A program made the translations under genes and the position numbers. From contig NZ_FRFC01000005.1 in the NCBI RefSeq assembly GCF_900143675.1, forward strand, positions 62,001-126,000: DNA of 64,000 nucleotides, read 5' to 3'. How positions within the stretch are numbered: position 1 is the stretch's first letter; the number at the start of each line of letters is the position of its first letter. The stretch comes from Candidatus Nitrosotalea sinensis (lineage in GTDB: Archaea; Thermoproteota; Nitrososphaeria; Nitrososphaerales; Nitrosopumilaceae). Below are positions 44,262 to 52,876 of this stretch, one piece after another. The notes beneath the pieces were generated by a model, which was not told where the DNA came from, did no database searches, and was given only the letters and a program-made list of their open reading frames with translations.

Positions 44262-45710
44262 ATGCAGTATCAAAAAAATGATCCAGTTATGATTACCATC
44301 AGTGTAGCAATATTTTCTCTGCTGATGATCATGGCATACATGGCATTATCGTTTATCAGTATTATTGCAATATTAATTGGAATGGCAGTGATAGTCTATC
44401 AGATAATTACCTTACGCAAGAATTTATCTTCTAAATTTAAACAGGGTGTACATTTTCCTTCTCTGTTGTTTGTTTTTTTTATTGCAACTCCAATAGCTCT
44501 TGGCATCACGGTTGGTTCTGACACATACTTTACCCAGGCATCCATATCAAAAGCAGTTTTGTTATGGGGTCTCACTCTGACATTTTGGAATACACTTTTG
44601 TTCATACCACTTGCATTATACAGTAAACACAGAGAAATGTCCATACCAGAATTAACAGTATTTCCTCGAGTATCAATAATTGTTCCTGCATATAATGAAG
44701 AAAAAGTCATAGAAAAAACAATTCAGGCCCTCATTGAAACAAAATATCCAGACAAGGAAATAATTCTGATAGATGATGGTAGTAAAGATGAAACATTTGC
44801 GATAATGTCTAGATACAAAAAGCAGGCTAAAGTATTACACAAAGAAAATGGAGGAAAGGCCAGCGCGATAAATCTAGGACTCGCATATTCAACAGGAGAG
44901 ATAATAACAATTGTTGATGCTGATACAATAATTGGACGGGAGTCACTGACACATCTAGTCAGAGGATTTTCCACTGACAAAAATGCAGCAGTTGCAGGAA
45001 ATATCAAGGTAAGAAATCGTAAAAATTGGCTTACATGGTGCCAGGCGGCAGAATATGTATCAGGCATTCAAATAGCAAGAAGAGCATTAGATGTATTTGG
45101 GGCAATATCAGTAGTGCCAGGAGCACTAGGAGCATTCAAGAAAAATATTTTAGAAGAGATCGGCAGTTACCACAAGGATACACTTGTTGAAGACTTTGAT
45201 GTTACACTTAAAATTCTTAAAACAAAACTAGTCATATCTGGAAGCACAAACGCTACTGCCTATACTGAAGCACCAGAGTCATTAAGGAATTTATACAAAC
45301 AGAGAAAACGATGGTATCAGGGAAACTTGCAAGTTTTTTCTCGACATTCGGATGCACTAACAAATCCCAGGTTTGGGACATTACAAAGACTTGTTTTTCC
45401 ATACATGGTTTTTTCTAGCTGTGTTATGCCTTTTGTCAGTTTTATAACATTAGGCAGTGCAATATATGCAGGGCTTACTGGTGGCACATGGTTTGTGCTT
45501 GGAATGTTTACCATATTTTCAGTGTTACAAACATTACAGGTTGCACTTGCAGTTAGATTAGATAACGAAGAATCAAGGCTTGTTGCATACGGGATTTTCC
45601 TAGTCATAGGATTCAAACAAATCTTGGACATATTTCTCCTAAGTGCAATATTTGGATACTTGAAAAGTAGAGACGGTACATGGACTAGTGCAGAAAGAGT
45701 TGGAGTGTAA
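44262..45710 (+). CDS. Membrane glycosyltransferase family 2 (poly-N-acetylglucosamine/chitin synthase-like)
   Basis: The product has 482 residues. Two or three N-terminal helices precede a GT2 domain with IIVPAYNEEKVIEKT, LIDDGSKDET, VDADTIIG (DxD), LVEDFDVTLKI (ED, catalytic base) and KQRKRWYQGN (Q/RxxRW). Three C-terminal helices follow. The full set is that of processive synthases such as PgaC, NodC and cellulose synthases, which extrude a polysaccharide as they make it. The next gene encodes a deacetylase-like secreted protein, so the pair resembles a pgaC/pgaB exopolysaccharide module. Confidence 0.93.
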   Translation: MQYQKNDPVMITISVAIFSLLMIMAYMALSFISIIAILIGMAVIVYQIITLRKNLSSKFKQGVHFPSLLFVFFIATPIALGITVGSDTYFTQASISKAVLLWGLTLTFWNTLLFIPLALYSKHREMSIPELTVFPRVSIIVPAYNEEKVIEKTIQALIETKYPDKEIILIDDGSKDETFAIMSRYKKQAKVLHKENGGKASAINLGLAYSTGEIITIVDADTIIGRESLTHLVRGFSTDKNAAVAGNIKVRNRKNWLTWCQAAEYVSGIQIARRALDVFGAISVVPGALGAFKKNILEEIGSYHKDTLVEDFDVTLKILKTKLVISGSTNATAYTEAPESLRNLYKQRKRWYQGNLQVFSRHSDALTNPRFGTLQRLVFPYMVFSSCVMPFVSFITLGSAIYAGLTGGTWFVLGMFTIFSVLQTLQVALAVRLDNEESRLVAYGIFLVIGFKQILDIFLLSAIFGYLKSRDGTWTSAERVGV

Positions 45711-45763
45711 CAACCAGAAAAGTAACAATATTGATTCTTAATAACTAGCAAGAATTAGCAGAA

Positions 45764-47686
45764 ATGAAGCAAAATTTGAACATATTAGGATCAATTCAAA
45801 AAAAGATTTACTTGGCTGTATTTTCAGTTTTCATGCTTTCAATTCCAACAACAGTGTTTGGAGAAATCAATGGATCAGTAGCAGTTACGTTGGTTTATAC
45901 AAATGGAGATACTGCAGATTATTGGCCAGTATCCCTAAAGATCTACCAAGACACTAGTCAAACACCATACAAAGAAATTGAATCAGTGACAGGGAATCCA
46001 TTTAACATCACATCTCTTCCCATTAATCACCAATACAAGATAGTAGCATATGCAGACAGTATGTATTCAAGTGTGTCATATGTTAACCTACAACAAAGTC
46101 ATCAAGATGTAATAATGAAAATACCTCTTCCGGGAGGAATACGAATAAACGCGTTTTACAATGACGGAATTACACCAATTGCAAATGCTACAGTATTCAT
46201 AAAATCAGCCCAAGATAATAAAACATGGGCACATAGCTATACAAACACAGATGGCGAATCATTACGTTTTTGGATACAACCCACAACATATCAAGATGAT
46301 CACTATATTACTGAAATACGCATAGGAAATCATTTGTCGTATTCTGAATCTCCAATATATTTGAGACCTGGAACAGCTCAAGAGGCAAAAATTATAACAA
46401 ATTGGCCTCCAATAGTAAATTCACTCATAACAGTAAAAATATTCAATCAACAATCACACACAGTTGGACTATCAGATGGAAAATTTACAGTGAACTTATT
46501 TGACAGTAATGGAAATGAAATTGCCAATTCTCCTGTAACATCAAGAGGAGAAGCATATTTTTCAAACATTAAGGTAGGCGATTATACATTCAAGGCCATG
46601 AAAACAGATGATGGTTCAGAATGGGCAAATACAACAATAGCTGAGGATGGGTCTATTACTAATGTACATATAATCCCAATCAAAAACAATACAGAGACAC
46701 ACACTCCGTCACCAACTAGCACATCACAAAAATCAAAGACAGATTGTAATTGCATAGTATTTAGGCTTGACAACATACAGGACTATTGGCTTGACGATGT
46801 TCAGATCAAAATAATAGATAGTTTTGTTAGCAAGGACATAGGGATTACAGCAGGAATAATTGGGAATACATTTGGTAATGATACAAAAATTATAAGTTAT
46901 CTAAAATCAGAAACAAATACCGGAAACATAGATGCTGCTATAAATGGATGGAATTTTGAAGACTTTACAACTTTGACAAAAAATCAACAGACAGATTTAC
47001 TACGTGAATCAAGATCAAAGATATCACACATAATCGGCATTAGCCCAATTGTCTTCATACCACCATATGGCAAGGCCAACAATGACACATTATACGCAAT
47101 GGGAGACAATAATGTCACCGTCATTAGCGGTAGTGAACTTCAGATTCCTCAAGATCTTGCTGGAAAAATATCCAGTTATCCGACCAGCGTATTTCCGAAC
47201 ATCGTAACACAAAACAATAATCAAAGCACGGTAAACGACAAAATGCTATCTTCTATAGACAATAGTATTCAAACAAATGGCTATGCCATAATTTCACTTA
47301 ATTTTCAAGATTATGCCATGACTAATGGTACAATCAAAATAGATACACCTGATATGGAAAAGATACAAAATCTTGAAAAAATAATAGACGAGATAAGAAA
47401 TAGAGGATACCAGATAAGTACAATTAAAAAACTATCAAGTTTATCTGAGAATCAAAATTCAACAGTATCAAGTATTTACAAATGGTCTCAAAATGAAACA
47501 TCCGATTCAGAGTTCATTAATTCTTTAAAATCACATATTACTGATATAATTCTAAACAATCACAATTTTACAAAAATTCCAAATTGGGTAAAACATAATG
47601 CAGTTTCGTATGAGAATGGGCAAATATCAGAAAAAGAATTTTTAGACATTATAAGATACTTGATAAGTACGAACATCATAAAGTAA
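45764..47686 (+). CDS. Secreted deacetylase-like protein with Ig-like repeats
   Basis: The product has 640 residues. A signal peptide (about 15-35, ending near VFGE) is followed by three carboxypeptidase-regulatory-like beta-sandwich repeats (about 40-320), a Ser/Thr/Pro linker, and a domain (about 330-560) similar to NodB polysaccharide deacetylases. Motif 1 reads FRLDNIQDYW rather than TFDDG, and the HxxxH metal motif is not evident, but FIPPYGKAN matches the conserved proline-tyrosine motif. It may bind or modify polysaccharide without classical activity. It is 53 nt after the synthase gene. Confidence 0.85.
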   Translation: MKQNLNILGSIQKKIYLAVFSVFMLSIPTTVFGEINGSVAVTLVYTNGDTADYWPVSLKIYQDTSQTPYKEIESVTGNPFNITSLPINHQYKIVAYADSMYSSVSYVNLQQSHQDVIMKIPLPGGIRINAFYNDGITPIANATVFIKSAQDNKTWAHSYTNTDGESLRFWIQPTTYQDDHYITEIRIGNHLSYSESPIYLRPGTAQEAKIITNWPPIVNSLITVKIFNQQSHTVGLSDGKFTVNLFDSNGNEIANSPVTSRGEAYFSNIKVGDYTFKAMKTDDGSEWANTTIAEDGSITNVHIIPIKNNTETHTPSPTSTSQKSKTDCNCIVFRLDNIQDYWLDDVQIKIIDSFVSKDIGITAGIIGNTFGNDTKIISYLKSETNTGNIDAAINGWNFEDFTTLTKNQQTDLLRESRSKISHIIGISPIVFIPPYGKANNDTLYAMGDNNVTVISGSELQIPQDLAGKISSYPTSVFPNIVTQNNNQSTVNDKMLSSIDNSIQTNGYAIISLNFQDYAMTNGTIKIDTPDMEKIQNLEKIIDEIRNRGYQISTIKKLSSLSENQNSTVSSIYKWSQNETSDSEFINSLKSHITDIILNNHNFTKIPNWVKHNAVSYENGQISEKEFLDIIRYLISTNIIK

Positions 47687-47688
47687 CA

Positions 47689-47997
47689 TCATGAATCTTC
47701 AGGGCCAAGCATTTCATTGTCTTTCACATCATGATCCCATTTGCCCCGTATTCCTTTATACATGACAATTCCTCCTACTCCCAACAGAGCAAGAGACATC
47801 AGTAGATACAACATATGATCATAACTCTTATCAGAACATTTCACATGCATTGCAATACCCGACGAATAATCATAGCAATCATCAAAATTTTGTTGCTGTA
47901 TTGCATATTGAGAGTATCCTGAATTTCCAATTCCGCCAACCACAAAGCCTCCAAATATAATAGCAGCTCCTATCATTATGAGTCTTATATCACTCAT
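47689..47997 (-). CDS. Small membrane protein
   Basis: ATG 47997 (MSDIRLIMIGAAIIFGG) is preferred, giving 102 residues, because the longer frame would overlap the divergent coiled-coil gene. Two membrane segments (about 5-25 and 60-80) flank an exterior loop with two Cys (DDCYDYS and VKCSDK) that could form a disulfide. The C-terminus is acidic. No family is recognised. It converges on the deacetylase-like gene with a 2-nt gap. Confidence 0.65.
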   Translation of the reverse strand: MSDIRLIMIGAAIIFGGFVVGGIGNSGYSQYAIQQQNFDDCYDYSSGIAMHVKCSDKSYDHMLYLLMSLALLGVGGIVMYKGIRGKWDHDVKDNEMLGPEDS

Positions 47998-48064
47998 TAT
48001 GCAGAGATAATCATCTGCACAATATTTAATGTTGTTAACATCGTAGGACAATAAGCGAATAAAA

Positions 48065-49345
48065 ATGGTTTTTGGTCTAGGTAAGAAAAAAACAGAACCA
48101 CCCACAGTACCGACACAAATCGAAAAAACAATAAAACTTGACGATATCCATACTATGCTACGTCAGATAGAGACTCCCAGCATTGAAAATGCAATTAACA
48201 TTTCAAAAACATCTAAAGAAGAAATAGAAATACATAGAAAAAAAATTCGAGAGATCATCATTCAATTAGAATCAGATGATCTCAAACTTGACGAAATAGA
48301 CAAGAATCTTGCAACAATAGTGAAGAGAGGCAAAGGCTCGATAGTAGCCACCATTAAAAAAGAAACATCCTCATCTTTGACAAATCCTGTAAAATATGAT
48401 CAGGTAGTTTTACTTAACATGGAAATTGCCCAGATGTTAAAAAGAATTGGAGATGTATTAGGAATGAATTCCAGAATAATACATATTTTTGCAAAAAAAT
48501 ATGCAGATATCCTTAAAGATGAAATTGCAAAAATAGCAAAAAGTCGAAACCAATTACAGGCATCAATAAATTCTGTTGAAAACATCAAAGCACATCAAGA
48601 AAATATTTCAAGCATGATGCAAAAAATTTCAGAATACAAGACAACAATCAAGCAAAAAACAGACAGACTGTTACAGATAGATGTCGAGATGCAATCTTTA
48701 AAACATAGCATAATAGATTTACAGAAACAGATTCAAGAATTAAAGGAAAGTAATGATTATAGAAGATTTTTAGATGTGAAAGAGAAAATAGATTTGACAT
48801 TGTCTGAAAAAACCAGTATCAAAAATATAATTAGTTTACAATTTTCAAAAATTTCAAGACCACTTGGAAGATATACATACATTTCATCATTTGAAAAATC
48901 TGTAAAAAAAATGATGGATGATTTACTTGTAGATCCTTATGAAGTAGTCTCTTCACAAAGTAAAAATTCTATAATTAACATACTTGAGGCAGTTGAAAAA
49001 TCTGTAATTTCAGGCTCTATCTCTGTCAAAGATTCAGAGAAATCACTAGAACAAATACAAGAAACAATATCCAAGTTGGATGAATTTATTGCATTAAAAG
49101 AACTATACATGAAAAAAGTATCAGAACTAGAGAAGGATCTGTCAATATTTAATATCAAAGCATTAGAGTCAAAAGAACAAGATCTAAAAAAAGCAGAAGA
49201 TAATCTAACAAGTACAGAGAATCTCAAAAAGAAATTAGAAGAGGAGGTAAAGAATAACAGGCAGACGCTTTCAGAGAATGTTAAAGAATTAGAAGTAAAT
49301 CTTTCTAAATTGACAAATTCAAAAATATCAATTGAATTTTCTTGA
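48065..49345 (+). CDS. Coiled-coil protein, SMC/Rad50-like in composition
   Basis: The product has 426 residues, mostly heptad-rich helix (about 20-240 and 320-426) around a central segment containing SRPLGRYTYISSFEKSVKKM. There is no Walker motif, so it is not an ATPase. Conserved but undefined coiled-coil proteins of this type occur in Nitrososphaerota. It precedes a JAMM protease gene on the same strand (43-nt gap). Confidence 0.82.
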   Translation: MVFGLGKKKTEPPTVPTQIEKTIKLDDIHTMLRQIETPSIENAINISKTSKEEIEIHRKKIREIIIQLESDDLKLDEIDKNLATIVKRGKGSIVATIKKETSSSLTNPVKYDQVVLLNMEIAQMLKRIGDVLGMNSRIIHIFAKKYADILKDEIAKIAKSRNQLQASINSVENIKAHQENISSMMQKISEYKTTIKQKTDRLLQIDVEMQSLKHSIIDLQKQIQELKESNDYRRFLDVKEKIDLTLSEKTSIKNIISLQFSKISRPLGRYTYISSFEKSVKKMMDDLLVDPYEVVSSQSKNSIINILEAVEKSVISGSISVKDSEKSLEQIQETISKLDEFIALKELYMKKVSELEKDLSIFNIKALESKEQDLKKAEDNLTSTENLKKKLEEEVKNNRQTLSENVKELEVNLSKLTNSKISIEFS

Positions 49346-49388
49346 TACATCTAAGATTAATTAGAACGACATCTAATCATATTCACAA

Positions 49389-49802
49389 TTGATCTTTTCT
49401 AGAAAAGAAAAACGCAAAAAAACAGTCACTATAAAGAAAGATGTCAGAGATGGCATTCTATCATATTGCAAGATGAATCATCCAAACGAATGCATATTGA
49501 TACTCAGGGGTAGATCAAAGCAAGGAAACATCTATGTCGATGGTCTTGTTATACCACCATTTTTTCATACAGGTCCGACATTTGCAGGATTCCCACATTC
49601 ATTTCTACCATTAGATACTAGCTATGTAGGAACGGTGCATTCTCACCCAACAGGGCTTGCCAGGCCATCAGTTACCGATCTGCACAATTTTTTTGGCTTT
49701 GTTTCCATAATAATACAGTCACCTTATGAAGACGGTGACATTTTCTCTTATGATCGTGATGGAAATTTGCTTGAAACTACGGTAAGTTCAGACCAATTCT
49801 GA
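49389..49802 (+). CDS. JAMM/MPN-domain metalloprotease (deubiquitinase-like)
   Basis: The product has 137 residues with a TTG start. The JAMM motif is complete: Glu34 (NECILIL), His84 and His86 (VHSHPTG), Ser94 and Asp97 (PSVTD), giving the zinc-bound catalytic site. Archaeal relatives cleave ubiquitin-like SAMP proteins from targets. The domain is minimal, without fused parts, and its substrate is unknown. It is followed by a zinc-ribbon membrane protein gene (37-nt gap). Confidence 0.92.
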   Translation: MIFSRKEKRKKTVTIKKDVRDGILSYCKMNHPNECILILRGRSKQGNIYVDGLVIPPFFHTGPTFAGFPHSFLPLDTSYVGTVHSHPTGLARPSVTDLHNFFGFVSIIIQSPYEDGDIFSYDRDGNLLETTVSSDQF

Positions 49803-49839
49803 CAAAAATTTATAAGCTTTTTGATGATAAGCAATAACG

Positions 49840-50148
49840 TTGATTAATTACAAGACTTATCTCATATTCCTTTTTGGTTCACTTGCAGTTAGCATAGGAT
49901 TACAAATGTTATTGCCATTCCCATATGGCTTGATTGCAGCGTTGGCCATCTTCATAGTATTCCCACTCTTTCTAAGAAACAGAGCCATGAAGAGAATGGG
50001 TGGAATGGGTTCAGATTCAGGAGTTGGCGGAGGAGGATTCTTTGGCCAAAATCAAGGAGTAAAGTACATTTGTCTTGCTTGCAACAATAGATACAAAGGT
50101 GGAACATGTCCAAGATGTGGCTCCAAAATGAAACGAGCAGATTTTTAG
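49840..50148 (+). CDS. Membrane protein with C-terminal zinc ribbon
   Basis: The product has 102 residues with a TTG start. Two membrane helices (about 5-23 and 28-46) are followed by a Gly-rich flexible linker and a ribbon CLACNNRYKGGTCPRCG with two CxxC pairs. It probably faces the cytosol with its ribbon. No family is recognised. It is placed between the JAMM gene and an orphan, all co-directional with short gaps, so one transcript is likely. Confidence 0.75.
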   Translation: MINYKTYLIFLFGSLAVSIGLQMLLPFPYGLIAALAIFIVFPLFLRNRAMKRMGGMGSDSGVGGGGFFGQNQGVKYICLACNNRYKGGTCPRCGSKMKRADF

Positions 50149-50155
50149 AGTAAAA

Positions 50156-50482
50156 ATGACTCTAGAAGAGCTTAGAAGTAAGGCATTATTCCAAAACACA
50201 ATTGATACATGGATAATGCTATGTGAAGAAAAAAATGCAGAATGGTTTTTACCAGAAAATTACAAGAAATTCATATCCCATCTATTTCAGAATGGTTTGA
50301 AACTACAGAAATTCCCATTATGCATAAAAGAATCAGGCGGGATGTATCAAAGAGGAAGAGATAAAACACAATTTGCAGAAACACTTGCACAATCTACAGA
50401 TCCAAACGCCGCTGCATATACAATCAAACTTTCAGATAGCACGATAAAGATAATTCGTCAATTTAGTTCCGCCGCAGCCTAG
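50156..50482 (+). CDS. Conserved hypothetical protein
   Basis: The product has 108 residues: soluble, helical at the start (LEELRSKALFQNTIDTWIML) with an aromatic centre and a strand-rich end. No motif is recognised. It begins 7 nt after the zinc-ribbon membrane protein gene and its last 20 nt overlap the 3' end of the convergent permease gene, an unusually long convergent overlap. Confidence 0.7.
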   Translation: MTLEELRSKALFQNTIDTWIMLCEEKNAEWFLPENYKKFISHLFQNGLKLQKFPLCIKESGGMYQRGRDKTQFAETLAQSTDPNAAAYTIKLSDSTIKIIRQFSSAAA

Positions 50483-51827
50483 GGTTTACAATAGCATCCA
50501 TTGCTTGACCCATAAAGACAAATGCTAAACCGGTCACTGCAATCATTATTCCAGGAGGCAATATCCACCACCACATTCCTCTTGCTGCAGCATTGTATGT
50601 GCTTGCATCATGCAATATTTGTCCCCATGTGGGAAAGGTTGGATCACCCAGACCAAGAAAACTCAGGCCCGCCTCAGTTGTGATTGCAGACGGTACAGAT
50701 ATGGCAATACTTGCAAAAGCATAAGGAAGAAGTTGAGGTAGAACATGTTTGAAAATTATTTTATAGTCTTTTTGACCCATTAATTTTGAAGCCTCAACAT
50801 ATTGAAGCGTTTTAATCTGCAGAGCCATGCTTCGAGAGACTTTGGCCACTCCCACCCAACCAAATATTACAAGAAATCCAACCATCAAAAATATACTATT
50901 GCCAATCGTTACAGCCAGAATTATCAATAGTGGAAGTGCAGGCATTGCATATATGATATCGTTGAAACGCATCAATGCCTCATCTGTTAAATTACCTTTG
51001 TAACCAGCATAGACGCCATAGACAAGTCCTAAGATCACAGATCCAATAGAAACAGTAATTCCAACAAAAAGAGCTAGCGGAGTTCCCCAAAGAAGCCCAA
51101 TAGATAGGTCTCGCCTTAGTTCATCAGTGCCCATCATGCCATACACTTTGCCACCCAGGATAAAGTGAGATTGTTCAATAGACGACTTTGCAGATATATC
51201 ATACAGATTTGCTTTGAAAATATAATGACCTTTTAGAATTTTATTTATCGACAATTGTGAAAAAATGATTTTTTCAGAAGAAAGTCCGTCTAGAGAAAAA
51301 GTATATTCGTTTTGTAGGTTTCCGATATTTTTTGCAATCGTATTCTGTGTGGAAAATATCATACCATGATATTCTGTACTGCCATTTGAGAACGGTAGAG
51401 CAGCGGAAATTAACATGACCTCTACCCCATCAGGCCTTAAAACAGATAATTTCAACAGTGGGGAGCCTTGATATTTTGCAGTGTATTGATAGATAAAATC
51501 GCTCGGGAATCCATCATATTGATAGTCTACAGCAAAGGAATTGGTTGAAACATGTATCGAATCAATTTGTTGCGATGAAGTAGTAGGTGACAATATCAAA
51601 TGTTCTGGAATTTTTTCAGATTCAAAATAATTTATCCATGATGGAAGAGCCGATTTTGGATAAGATAGCCAGTTTGTAGGATCATTCCAGGTTTTAAATT
51701 GATCAAAAGGCACAGTAACAAATGCCAAAACAGACATGAAAAAAAGAATCCCCAGTATAGAGATTCCAACCAGTCCAATTCTACTTTTAGAAAATTCAGT
51801 CCAGATTTCTTTACTAGAAATACTCAT
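50463..51827 (-). CDS. ABC transporter permease, DppC/OppC type, with large exterior domain
   Basis: The product has 454 residues. TM1 (about 15-37) is followed by an unusually large exterior region (about 40-230), then five helices of a BPD_transp_1 permease with the ATPase-contact loop EASKLMGQKDYKIIFKHVLP. Ordinary DppC proteins are about 300 residues; the added beta-rich insert may dock the binding protein. It overlaps the DppB-type gene by 4 nt (ATGA). Confidence 0.93.
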   Translation of the reverse strand: MSISSKEIWTEFSKSRIGLVGISILGILFFMSVLAFVTVPFDQFKTWNDPTNWLSYPKSALPSWINYFESEKIPEHLILSPTTSSQQIDSIHVSTNSFAVDYQYDGFPSDFIYQYTAKYQGSPLLKLSVLRPDGVEVMLISAALPFSNGSTEYHGMIFSTQNTIAKNIGNLQNEYTFSLDGLSSEKIIFSQLSINKILKGHYIFKANLYDISAKSSIEQSHFILGGKVYGMMGTDELRRDLSIGLLWGTPLALFVGITVSIGSVILGLVYGVYAGYKGNLTDEALMRFNDIIYAMPALPLLIILAVTIGNSIFLMVGFLVIFGWVGVAKVSRSMALQIKTLQYVEASKLMGQKDYKIIFKHVLPQLLPYAFASIAISVPSAITTEAGLSFLGLGDPTFPTWGQILHDASTYNAAARGMWWWILPPGIMIAVTGLAFVFMGQAMDAIVNPRLRRN

Positions 51828-52876
51828 TTGTGTCTCACCCGTGGATCGAAATAACCATACAATATATCAGATATGAACACACTTGCAAGAAAGAGTACAG
51901 TTAACACATAGGTTTCACCGATAATCACAGGTAAATCAAGAACACTTATTGCTTCAAAATATAATCTTCCCATGCCAGGCCAGTCAAATACAGCTTCTGT
52001 TATTATTGCACCTCCGAGAGAACCTGACAGACTAAGAGCCAGAATGGTCACTATGGGAGGAGCTGCATTCTTTAATGCATGTGAGTAAAGAATATCTTTT
52101 TCATTTATGCCCACAGATCTTTTTGCAGATATGAAATCTTCCTGCAATATTCCTATCAAGAAATTTCTGACAAGATAGGCCCATGAACCAAATCCAATAA
52201 TCACAAGAGTAATCATAGGAAGAATCATGTGGTACAATAGAGACCCCAAATAACCAGGATCAGTTACTGGTACATCAGGAGTTGCTCTTGCGGGAAATAC
52301 TGGATAGAGAAATGCAAATACAAATATCATTAAGACACCTACCCACCACACTGGGAAGCTACTAGAAATTATAGCAAAACCAGAGGTAATTTTATCAAGC
52401 ATCGAGTTTACTTTACTTGCAACAATCATTCCCAAAAATATACCAAGTACAGAAACAATTACGGTTGCGGTCGTGAAAAGCAGTATTGTCCTAGGTAATT
52501 TTTCCAATATTATGTCTTTTACATCAGATGAACCGCTATCACTTGTGAGAAATTTAGCATGACCAAAATCCAGAGTAAGTATTTTGTACATAGATAATCC
52601 TATTCTTTGTGGGGAATACCACGGTTGATCAAGTCCAAGTGCAGTAATTCTTTGTTTTATTTGATCTGAAACATACGTATCAAGCTGTTCACTAGTTTTG
52701 AAGCTTGACAGTAGATTCTTGTTCGCAGTCACTTGTTGACGTATCTCTAGTGCAACACTTTGTTTTGATATAGAATCCATGTTGGAACCTACAAGTGATA
52801 CAGTAACCAGAAGTGTAGCCATTAGAACTCCAAACATGGTAATTGCACGTTTAACAAGAAATCGCTTAAACCCCAT
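51824..52876 (-). CDS. ABC transporter permease, DppB/OppB type
   Basis: The product has 350 residues with six predicted helices. A typical loop GINEKDILYSHALKNAAPP contacts the ATPase, and the C-terminal FDWPGMGRLYFEAI segment is diagnostic of DppB. Together with the next gene it forms the pore of a peptide/nickel-type importer. It overlaps the binding-protein gene by 11 nt and the DppC gene by 4 nt, so the three are co-translated. No ATPase gene is in the cluster. Confidence 0.94.
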   Translation of the reverse strand: MGFKRFLVKRAITMFGVLMATLLVTVSLVGSNMDSISKQSVALEIRQQVTANKNLLSSFKTSEQLDTYVSDQIKQRITALGLDQPWYSPQRIGLSMYKILTLDFGHAKFLTSDSGSSDVKDIILEKLPRTILLFTTATVIVSVLGIFLGMIVASKVNSMLDKITSGFAIISSSFPVWWVGVLMIFVFAFLYPVFPARATPDVPVTDPGYLGSLLYHMILPMITLVIIGFGSWAYLVRNFLIGILQEDFISAKRSVGINEKDILYSHALKNAAPPIVTILALSLSGSLGGAIITEAVFDWPGMGRLYFEAISVLDLPVIIGETYVLTVLFLASVFISDILYGYFDPRVRHK

